Assembly (NCBI GenBank): GCA_019055375.1
Contig: JAHQIW010000238.1
Location: 62,001-126,000, forward strand
From: Parelaphostrongylus tenuis
Lineage: Eukaryota > Nematoda > Chromadorea > Rhabditida > Metastrongylidae
DNA length: 64,000 nt
Direction: 5' to 3'
The translations under genes were made by a program, and so were the position numbers. Numbering within the stretch: the stretch's first letter is position 1; every line of letters begins with the position of its first letter. Positions 47,901 to 56,400 of this stretch are shown here, one piece after another. Below the pieces are notes generated by a model. The model was not told where the DNA came from, made no database searches, and saw only the letters and a program-made list of their open reading frames with translations.

Positions 47901-50255
47901 TTCAAAACATCATTGGCCATTAATCCTTGAGCCAGTTGGACAGCAAGTGAGGCACCACTTGACTGTGCCAATTCAGATTTGCTACTACTAAACAACAGAT
48001 TATCAATCTTTCTACAGAAAAACATCCTATGAGGTTCATTTCATCTGAAATTGGGATAAATAATCGATAGAATCCTCAATTTTGTGGCTTAACTGCAGCT
48101 GCTGACATTCTGTCATATATACCTTGATGATTGAACCAATAGTATGATTGGATAAAACCTTATCGGGTAACGTCTTGAAGTCTTCGTCTTATTCAAAGCC
48201 GTTGATCGAGCTCATTACTCACACTCACTCGCTCTCGTTGTGGCCTTCGTCTTCGTTGTCGATCGAGTCGAACCTTTTTTGGTGCCACACCGCTCTAATG
48301 AAGATTTGACTCTAATGACAAGGAAGACGAAAGCAACAACGAGGTCGAACGACTGTGATCAATCGACTCAAATGCCCACCTTTGAAGAAGTGGAGACGTC
48401 GAAATGTTAGCTACATTCATTTAATTTTGTGAACTTCCTCCCAGATGGTTTACCGCCTCACTGTGGCTGGGAAATGTTCCTGGGTGTCGGACTGCGCGAT
48501 ACAACGGGGGGTTCCAACCTCACAGCAAGCCAACGAAAGCTGATAAGGAGTCTGATGTTCTGCTCGGAAAGCCCAGCTAAGAGCAAACCGTGCCAGGAAC
48601 GGCCGCCGTTTTGGTAGATACTAGTCGCCAGATGATAACGCTCTCTAATCCACAAGGGCCAGCGATTGTTTTAATGTGGTATTGACCTGAAGAAGCCTCG
48701 GCTAGGCGCACCTCGGGACTCCAGGGAACAAAACAGCTAAACCAACGCAGTATCTCTGTACTGGGGCTCGCATCATGAGGTGAACAGCGGCCGATAACTA
48801 AGTCAGTAAGTAACTAATAATCTTCGCGACATTGATTCAATTACCAAAGAATTATGGTTGATTGGTATCAAAAGAGAAGTCGGTTTTCAGATGGTTGATA
48901 ACGAGATTAACCCTTATTTGGCTAACCAAACAAGGGTCGTTATCCACCTAGTGTGGGCTGAAAAAGCGAAAAAGCTTACTGACTACAAAAACTACATAAA
49001 ATCAGGCTACTTATACGTTAGACGGCGACAAGTGAATAACCGATCTCATTCCCTGGACAAGGATTTTTCGTAGGAGTGCTAGTAATCATTCGCAAGCTCA
49101 AATGCCTGGCTAGAACCTGGCCCGTTTTCCAAAGCACCCCTTTATAACCCTTTAAAATCCAAGAGAAAATTATGTTTCACACGATCGCGCGTTTTCTTTC
49201 TTATCCTGCTTATATTTCGCTAAACAAAACTTCTTTCTCAGAGCGCCAGTACTTACTAGATAGCACGAGTTTCGAAGAACTCAAAAATGTGTTTGCTTCT
49301 TGGAAAAGCTGTTTTGATAGCGCTGTAGGAGAACGATTGATTCGAATCGAATGATTACTAGTAGTCCAAAGAAAGAGCTCTCTTCGGCGAGAAATATGTG
49401 CGTCTGGAACTCAAAGATTTTACTTCTGTAGGTCAAAAACAGGTCAAAAAAGGCTTTTTCGAAAGCCGACGACGTGGGGCTGTAGCCCGAAATCTCAGCT
49501 TTCGAATGGGGTTACTAAGACCCCCATGAAAAGTTCCTCTCCAGCGAATGAGATCGGTTTTTCATCTGTCGCCGTCAAACATATTAGTACTAAAAATCGC
49601 ATAAATCCAGGAATTTATTACCATTGTTGGCGTTGTAAAAGTTGACCCATGGTTAGAGATTTCACTTTCTTAACTTTAGTGGACAAATCATGACGTCGTT
49701 CCTCCACTGCCACTGAATTACTTCCACTTACTTCATGTTGTTCACCCTGAAAACGACGAAAAAAAAATCAGAACAAGCAAGAAAAAACCGAAAAGAATCG
49801 TCCAATTTTGTTGAGTGATGCACAAAACTGAGCCTCGGGCGGGAGTTGAACCGGAGCGTCTCACCCTTCAGCAGAGTATCGCAGCAAGACTACAAGAGCC
49901 ACGATAGCGCAGTGGTTGGCATGCGCCCTCGGAAAGGGTGCTACGCTGGCTCGACTTCCAACCGAGATGCAGGGAAAAATGCGGTTAAATGACGATTCCA
50001 GCCGATTATGGAAAAGAAAATGCTATAGAGCACACCTACATCTTCCAGCGTTCCATTTGTTCGCCTCCTCGGAGCGTCAGAGTTCTCCGAGTTGTGGACG
50101 GTGGATTCCTCCGAATCCTGGCAGTTCTCGGAATTTCCTGACTTTCGCCGCCGCTGCCGCTTCGCGACGACCCCCTCCTCCTCGACGTTCGGGACGGCGG
50201 ATTCTACCGAATTCCGACAGTTCTCCCGATTTCTCGACTTCCGCTGCTTCACCAT
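41987..50255 (-). CDS. UTP12-domain processome protein (WDR43/UTP5-like), no WD40 seen
   Basis: Probable nucleolar component of the t-UTP/small-subunit processome, acting in pre-rRNA transcription and 18S processing. Minus-strand exons: 50255-50040, 49746-49622, 48011-47858, 46094-46009, 44681-44618, 44445-44332, 43776-43713, 42432-42288, 42254-42137, 42046-41987; total 382 codons. The core (exons 3-6) matches the WDR43 C-terminal UTP12 domain: LAQGLMANDVLKLDSVL, LHVVPLLKALYERI, WIQCILSLHASYLAS and a LETELGGLLEWM...HGKLSIVSEQ helix. An acidic Asp/Glu/Ser tail follows, as in WDR43. Exon 1 is basic with a duplicated REN/SEN motif. The ATG follows a TATTTTCAG probable trans-splice site, with an in-frame stop just upstream. 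Oddities: WDR43 normally has an N-terminal WD40 propeller, absent here; joining exons 2 and 3 as read makes an in-frame TGA, so one edge is wrong, an exon is missing or the gene is damaged; the intron between the two acidic exons is only 33 nt. Confidence 0.82.
42683..42965 (+). repeat. SINE family A copy
   Basis: Head (AGTTAGAGGTGCTCTGCG), body (ATCAGCACTGTCTTGATACA; GGCCACTGCGAAGGATTACT) and tail-side sequence (GGCGCATCTCTCAGAGATTG) are all recognisable. It lies in the intron between UTP12-gene exons 7 and 8, antisense to that gene. Confidence 0.65.
45842..45863. other. Perfect short hairpin
   Basis: CGTGCATCG, a GAGA loop, then CGATGCACG: a 9-bp perfect stem with a GNRA-type loop. It sits in an intron of the UTP12 gene. 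No flanking U-tract was seen, so there is no terminator-like or known RNA context. Confidence 0.6.
47140..47600 (+). repeat. Two tandem copies of tRNA-like repeat family D
   Basis: Units at about 47140-47290 and 47405-47600 share TGGTTCGATCTCCTTCC-like B-box sequence, CAATTGAACG/CAAGTGAACG, GGTTGGCTACCTC, and a CTTGACCAGCA/CTCGACCGGCA stretch. A diverged unit appears near 57960-58135. They lie in the UTP12-gene intron on the opposite strand. Confidence 0.55.
48036..48188 (-). other. Coding-like 50-codon frame of unknown identity
   Basis: This minus-strand frame runs between two stops, beginning DEDFKTLPDKVLSNHT and ending IEDSIDYLSQFQMK. Its composition (acidic/amphipathic, little low complexity) looks more like protein than the surrounding noise. 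It lies just upstream of UTP12-gene exon 3. None of the AG sites I tried gives a phase that joins it between exons 2 and 3. It may be an unrecognised exon, the tail of another gene or chance. Confidence 0.3.
49018..49579. mobile_element. Long-TIR element, copy 1 (~560 bp)
   Basis: The termini are inverted: GTTAGACGGCGACAAGTG at the left, GTTTGACGGCGACAGATG on the complementary strand at the right. They continue through CCGATCTCATTC-CTGGA, AGGAGTGCTAGTAATCATTC and GCAAGCTCA/GAAAGCTGA. It lies in the UTP12-gene intron 43 bp from the donor of exon 2 (49622). No transposase. Confidence 0.7.
49795..49970. repeat. Head-to-head tRNA-like pair
   Basis: The minus module (about 49810-49885: B-box GGTTCAACTCCCGCCC on its own strand, with a TTTTGTGCATCACTCAAC tail) and the plus module (about 49900-49970: CGATAGCGCAGTGGTTGGCA and GGCTCGACTTCC) diverge from a short centre. 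They fill most of the intron between exons 1 and 2 of the UTP12 gene. Confidence 0.65.
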
Positions 50256-50394
50256 ATATCACTGAAAATATAGAAATAATAAAAGGAAAAAAAGGCCCCA
50301 GTGAATGCGCAAACTTCTGGCAAGAACGGCGCCAACTACACTAAACTTAGGCTTTCTCACATAACCTCCGAGATGAAGGAATAAACGCTAAAAC

Positions 50395-51025
50395 CCCGCA
50401 AACTCCAAGAAAATCAATAAAAACCTCAACTCAGAAGTATGAGAGGGTAAACCATAGACCTAATAAACTCCCAGAAAATCAATGAAGGAACCCCAACCCA
50501 AAAGCGCGGGAAAGAATGGACCCTAGAACTCAATAAACCCCGAAAAGACCAATAAAGGAACCCCCACCTTAAGACTGTGAGAAATAATAGACAACTCAAC
50601 AAACCCAAGAAAATCACTAAAGGGATCCTCTCCGCTGAAAAAATTGAGAAAGAATAGATCCTAAAACCCAGTAAATCCCCAGAAAATCAAAAAAGGAACC
50701 CCCTTACCCAGAAACATTGAGGAAGAACAAACCCTAAGGCCCTATAAACCCGTAAAAAATCAATGAAGGAACTCCAACCCAAAAACCGTGAGAAAGAATG
50801 AACCCTATAACTCAACAGACCTCGAAAAATTAATAAAGAAACCCCCGCCCCCTCCCACCTCAAAACTATGAGAAAGAATAGACTCTAGAACCCAACAGAC
50901 CCCCAGAAAATCAATAAAGGAACCACCCACCCACAAAACCAGAGGAAAAACAAAGCCTAAGGCCCTATGAACCCCAGAAGATCAATAAAGAGACCCCGAA
51001 CCCAAAAGCTACAAGAAAAAGGGGC
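50395..51025 (+). repeat. Diverged ~70 bp satellite array, ~9 units
   Basis: A recurring motif, AGAAAATCAATAAAGGAACC, appears at about 50410, 50478, 50548, 50615, 50687, 50760, 50829, 50910 and 50980. Each is followed by CCCAAAA-C--TGAGAAAGAA and CCCTA-AACTCAATAAACCCC. Unit spacing is 66-81 bp. It lies directly upstream of the start of the UTP12 gene, in the divergent intergenic region. Confidence 0.85.
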
Positions 51026-51334
51026 TTGAAAGAGCGATAAAAAATTGGTCTGGGTAACCGGTTTGATACCGTATGCGTATAGGTCTTAGGTTTGGAGGTT
51101 CGCTGACCTTCGTTGAGAGTAACACTCAAAAAATCAATAGATCAGTAAGGGAAGTTCAAAAACTATAGGCATACGGTTACAAGCCGGGCTACCTTACCTT
51201 AAGGAATACAGCAAACTAGAGTCAGACAATTAGGAGTTAAACATCGCAGTCTGACTAATCGATAAGTACGCAATGCATATCCTACGCTCTATTACACTAG
51301 ACACAATGTATATGACGACAAGTTTACTTTTGAA

Positions 51335-51690
51335 ATTCCTCACTTTCTTTCTTTCGTGTTTCTTTACGTTTTTTCTTTTTCTTCTCTTCTTTCTTTCTTT
51401 CTCTTTTCCTTTTCCTCTCCTTTTCTCTCCTTCCCTCTTCTTTTTCACCTTCCTTTCCTTTTTTCTTTTCCCTTTTCTTTCTATCTTTCCTTCCCTGTCT
51501 TTCTATCCTTTTCTCTCCTTTTTAGCTTTTCTGTCCTTCTTTCCTATTCTCTCTTTCTCTTCCTTTCTTCTTTTTCTTCCTCTTTCTCTCCCTTCCTCTC
51601 CTTTTCTCCTACTTCTTTTCTTCCTTTTCTCTTCTCTTCTTTCTTCTTTAAAACTCCTTCTTTTCTTTCTCACTCTTTTTTCCAAATTAC
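51335..51690 (+). repeat. ~350 nt polypyrimidine tract
   Basis: Almost pure C/T on the plus strand, mostly TTTC and TCTTT units. Open frames of up to 144 codons here (Phe/Leu/Ser-rich or Lys/Arg/Glu-rich) are artefacts of composition. Such a tract can form triplex (H-) DNA. Confidence 0.9.
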
Positions 51691-51702
51691 TTTTATTCCG
51701 TA

Positions 51703-51805
51703 ACTAATAAGATTGTTTTCAGAGAATTTCTCATGAGATCATGACAATCGCCGTCAGTTTGTTTGCTACGTATTTACTGAATGTTGACGGTTCACTCCCC
51801 CTATT
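51703..51805 (+). pseudogene. Duplicate of the THUMP-gene first exon and leader
   Basis: Matches 53432-53530: AGATTGTTTTCAG, then TCATGAGATCATGACAA and CGCCGTCAGTTTGTTTGC. It encodes MTIAVSLFATYLLNVDGS against MTTAVSLFATHSPNVDGP in the real gene, so even the start codon and trans-splice-like acceptor are copied. After Ser the sequence diverges and no donor or second exon follows. It could be an inert duplicate or an alternative first exon. Confidence 0.7.
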
Positions 51806-52019
51806 ACACCAAACACAATGTAAGTGGAGGCAGATTTAACCCTCGAAATTTTTTTTTTGAATTTTTGGGATTTCAAAAATTCTGTTGGGAAAATTCCCGA
51901 GCAGGTTTATCTTAACCTTTCCAAAGTTACATTTTCTTGAAGTTAGCGGTTTTGACTACAGTAGTTCCCTTCAGACTGTAGCTCGGGTGGGAAGATGCGG
52001 TTCAGTTTTGTTTTGCAAA

Positions 52020-52415
52020 GTTTTCTATTGAGTAGAAAGGAAAGAGAGAGCGAGGGAGAGAGAGAGGAAGAGGGAGATGGAGAGAGAGAGAGAGAAGAAA
52101 GGGAAAAGGGGAGAAGAAAGAGAGAAGAGAGAGAGGGGGAGAGGAAGAGGGTTATCTGGAGTATTCTTTTGAACAACGGTTCTTTTTTGTTATCTGGCGA
52201 CAAACGAAGAAACGATCCCTTTCGCTGGACAAGAATTTGTATAGGAGTGTTAGTAGAGAGAAGGAAGAGAGAGGGAGAAAAAAAGAGAGGACGGAAAGGG
52301 AGAGGAGGGGGTTATTCAGAGTACTCTTTCGAATTACTATTCGTTTCTGTTATCTGGCGACAAATGAAGAAGCGATCCTTTCCGCTGCACAGGAACTTTT
52401 CATAGGAGTGCTAGT
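52020..52415 (+). repeat. Purine tracts with tandemly duplicated TIR start
   Basis: Two GA-rich tracts (52027-52150 and 52246-52312) alternate with two copies (52150-52256 and 52309-52415) of a ~105 bp unit: GGGTTATCTGGAGTATTCTTT or GGTTATTCAGAGTACTCTTT, then GTTATCTGGCGACAAA-GAAGAA-CGATCC. The second copy is the left end of the long-TIR element that follows. The layout suggests slippage or unequal exchange around the GA tracts. Confidence 0.7.
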
Positions 52416-53390
52416 AGTCATTCGAAAGCCTAAATCTCTAGCCACTGCGCTACGTGCTCCTTTTTTTGAAGACCATAGCGCTGTAGCATTCAAAATAAAA
52501 TTGTTTTATATCGGCTGCGTGTTTTCACTATAACTTCACTGGGAGCAAGAAAAGCATATTAACGTGTGGAGGAATCTTTGTGCTATCAGATTCTCACGTT
52601 TTATCCGGACTTTGTTTTAATGCGAATAAAAAATCTGAAATCAAATTCAAATAATCGCCCCTCACGTGTGAATCTCTTCAGCGCGATCGATCGATCGATC
52701 GTGGAATGTCGTATCGAGTGGGCGGCCACGAGAAATCCAGCCCTTACAGCGAAAAAACAAATAATCGTGTATGTCAATCTCAATTCCCTTGCTACGCTAC
52801 AGTGAAACGGTCTTTCCAGAAATTAAACAGCGTTATAATCGTCGAAGAGCGCATGTAGCGCAGTGGTTAGAGGTGCTCTGCGTCGCACACGAGGTCAGTG
52901 GTTCGATCTCGCGCTCATGGCTCACCAAGCCATTCATTCCTCCGGGGTCGGTAAATTGGTACCAGACAGGTCTCAGACTTGTCTGGGAGGATAAGCAGCA
53001 CTGACTCGGTTCAGCAGGAGGCCACCGCGAGTCATTGTAAAGGCCAGATATGCATTCAATCACATCAAACGAAGTTAAAAATTGAAGTCGAAGGCATGGC
53101 GCATCCCGCAGGGATTGATCGATGCCGAGAGCTTTATCCTTTATCCTTTATAATCATCGAAACTTACACTATCAGATGGATACTGATGATTCCAGGGAGC
53201 AGTCCTGTCGTGCGAGAAATATCCGTGTGTGAAACACAGGCGTTTTCTTTCTGCAACAGCGTTATAAAAAGGCCTTTTAAAACGACCACGTAGCGCAGTA
53301 GCCAGCAATCTGAGCTTTCGAATGATTATTAACACTCTTATGAAAAGTTCTTATCCAGTGAAGGGGTCACTTCTTTACTTGTTCGCAGAT
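52337..53390. mobile_element. Long-TIR element, copy 2, with nested SINE
   Basis: The left arm (52337-52505) and right arm (53250-53390) are inverted copies. They share GAACTTTTCATAGGAGTG (right: GAACTTTTCATAAGAGTG), TCATTCGAAAGC, CACTGCGCTACGTG-TC and TTATAACGCTG. A family A SINE (52847-53152) is inserted inside; without it the element would be about 750 bp. Confidence 0.7.
52847..53152 (+). repeat. SINE family A, best full-length copy
   Basis: Complete from the tRNA-like head (GAGCGCATGTAGCGCAGTGG, then GGTTCGATCTCGCGCTCATGG) through the body (CTTGTCTGGGAGGATAAGCA; GCGAGTCATTGTAAAGGCC) to the simple tail (CTTTATCCTTTATCCTTTAT). The ATCCTTT tail repeats and intact boxes make this the reference copy for the family. 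It has inserted into a long-TIR element, so it is younger than that element. Confidence 0.8.
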
Positions 53391-53439
53391 AATAGAAAAG
53401 AACCGAGTAACAATAATCTTCCATTATTTAATTGATGAG

Positions 53440-53449
53440 ATTGTTTTCA
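53440..53449 (+). promoter_or_regulatory. Probable trans-splice acceptor of the THUMP gene
   Basis: A strong TTGTTTTCAG acceptor lies 20 nt upstream of the ATG with no plausible upstream exon. In nematodes this usually marks spliced-leader addition. The same motif precedes the duplicated exon at 51.7 kb. Confidence 0.5.
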
Positions 53450-53469
53450 GTAGAATTCTTCATGAGATC

Positions 53470-56400
53470 ATGACAACCGCCGTCAGTTTGTTTGCCACTC
53501 ATTCGCCGAATGTTGATGGTCCGTTAGTGAACGAGCTGACTGCTTTTGGGGTGAGTGTTACAATTAGACTTTCTCTTTTTTTCTCTCTAGATTTTTTTGC
53601 AAGCAAACTCATATCTAGTCATTTCTAAAGGCTCAAATAGATGAGTGTGAGTGTTCGCCAACAAAGACCTCATTCTCTATAGATGTCACGGAAAGTTGGG
53701 CTGATCTATTACAATTACGTAACCTGAGATATGCGGATGAAGTATACCTAAAAATTTATCATAACAGGATGCATCCTAGTAAGGACCATCCGGATTGTCC
53801 TGTCGGTAAGAGGATTGTTGTGATTTGTGGATTACCGTTACTATCCCGTTAGCGGGACCTGTCTTTCAACTCTATGAAAACTAGAGCGTTTTTCGGTTTT
53901 TTTTTCGATTTTTTGTGCTCATTCGATAGCTTAGATCTCAGCGGTCTTGGAAATATGCTCGATTTTTGAAAGGCTTTTTCAGAGTGCTGTAAAAGCGAAA
54001 ATAAAATTGAGTCTTACCCCTAGCGAGCATTATCGCGCGTCTATTGAGTCGCGTTACGCGCAGCGATCTCATAGCCGCCGTGAAAGGCGCGATTTTTGTT
54101 ATCTATTTGGAATTTTTCTCTGTGTTTCGTGGAGATTTCGGGGTCCTCTGGATTAGGTATGTAGAAGAAACTTTGACTTATTGTTTCATGCGTTCAGGTT
54201 TGCATTTTCACTTTCTACTTCCAAAAAATCCGTTCTGAAGCTCAAGCCAAAGCCTATGAGTGCGAAACATTATGTTTTCGCTCTTCCAGCACACTGTGAA
54301 GATCTTATGAAAAGCCAAACCTAGCTTCAGAATTACCAAGATACGTGCTATCATATGACTGCCAAAAGTCTATTAAGAGCCACCCACAAACTTTGGCCGA
54401 ACAAAAAATGCGCGTCGAGTGTGGAACATGATCTAACTACCGCTGTAGCAGCTCGAACAAGTCCTTTTTAAAAAGAGGATCAATATTAAAATCGTCGAAA
54501 ATTAAGCTACTGAATGACTCACAAAAGTCTGAAGGAAAAAGGAGGAAAGGTTTTTCCGCAGAGTTCAAAAACTGGTTCCGATAAAGGGGTTGTACCGGAT
54601 TATCTGTCTCAATCTGTTAGCGTTAAACTTTTGTTGAGTCAATTTCAGAGATGAGAGCTTACTTCTCACTACTTTTCTACAGCATTAATTACGTTCCGGA
54701 GATTTTACGATGTATAGAAATAATACGAAGTATCGATAAGCACAGATTATCCTTGCCTGGCGAAGATCTCGTAGTACATTTTGTACTTCTCACTTCTGAA
54801 AGGAGCCCTGTCTGGAAACGAGGGTTGCAGGTTGGCTTGTTTTACTTCTTTTTTCTTCTTTTCTTTTCCTTCTTTCTGTTTCGTTTGCCCTCATCTTGTA
54901 GCGAGCATTTCTATTTGAATACTATATTAACTCTTTATTTTACTACCTTTTAACAATGATGTATGCCGTGAATATAAGTCTAAGAATAGCGTAGAAAGAG
55001 TGGTGGTAAATCAGTCGTCGGTTGTGCGATTGGTTAAGTACTTGCCTCCCGGAAAGCGTGAAATGCGGGTTCGAGTCCCGCTTGACGTCATAGTTTCGCA
55101 CATCATCCGACATTATCGAATATATCTTTAACATCATGCCACCGCAAAAACCGGTTAAATGAAGGAATTCTATGTCTAAGATTATTGAGTGATACGCAAG
55201 ATACTCGACCCCAGAATGGATTCTATCCCGTGTTTCAGCCACATTGAAAGCGCGCAATACCACTACACCACAGAGGCCACCATCTTGGTCTATGTGAAAT
55301 TTTTATTTAACTTTTAGCAGTGTTGTGATGTTGTAAATACGCATGGTGACAGACCTCACTGGTTCAGTGGTAACATGCGCTCTCGGTATGGATGGTAAGC
55401 AGGTTGAATTTCCTCCTGAGCCCCAATGTTTTGCATATCACCCAGTATTCTTGGATGTATATCGATATTTGAGCTGATAAGCTCTATCAGTACTCTAATA
55501 TCTTCAGATTGTACAACAGGAATTACCACGACATGTAAAATACGCATTGAGGGAAGAGGGTCATTCATGGACGATCCAATGTCATGACACATTGTTCAAA
55601 GCAGAGAACAGTATAACCGTAGTGGTTTATGCTGATCGACACGACATTTACGCTGGAGTTCTGTTGTTTGAGTGAGTCTTGGGATTATTTGCACCTTTTT
55701 TGTTTATTACCCCTTCGTTACAGTAGCAGTTATTGTTTGGCGCTTCGGACGGATACGAGGAAGAAATCGGTGTTCTTTTTAATAAAAGCGCTTCTGCAGA
55801 AGTGGCCTCAGTGATATTTGAGCATCTCTGTAGCCTAAATTCTCAAATAAGTGCTAGATATGCGTTTCGACCTTCTGGCCTCATCAGTAGCATCCCTCCC
55901 TTCTGCCTTCTTGCTCCATCAGTATCACGTTGCCTTCGGTTCAGCCAATCTCTGTAAAGGGGTGTCAAATTTCAAGCGAGGTCTTGAGAAACAGTCTAAT
56001 ATAAAGGTATTAATCAATTTACCAGCCATCAGCAATCGACTGTTGATCACTGCAGTGTCCGGTGATCTTATCATGTGATATGAATTACTTGTTATCACTG
56101 CAGTGTAGAGTGATCTTCTCACTTTACAGTCAGTGTAACTATTCGACGTCGATTCCTTCATAAGTGGGGGTATAATCCATTGTAGGGAATTTACTGAACG
56201 GAAAGGCATCGTGCCACTAATGAAGCCAGAAGGCCGAAACTCACGTCTGGCATCGCAAGTGCCATTACAGACCTCATGAAAGGCCTTAAATATGGTATTA
56301 GGGTATAGTAATTTCTGAGCGAGGCTTAAATAGTCGAATATATAGGTAACAGATATTTGTTGGAAGTGACGCCAATCCTCGTAAGTCGTCCGAAGAGGGC

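Noticed and set aside
51273..51707. 144- and 115-codon Phe/Leu/Ser-rich frames on the plus strand and Lys/Arg/Glu frames on the minus strand
   Set aside because: They are by-products of a simple polypyrimidine tract that is open in most frames.
51943..52405. 136-codon Glu/Arg-rich frame and its Ser/Leu-rich antisense
   Set aside because: Composition comes from GA-repeat tracts, and the frame also crosses a duplicated transposon end.
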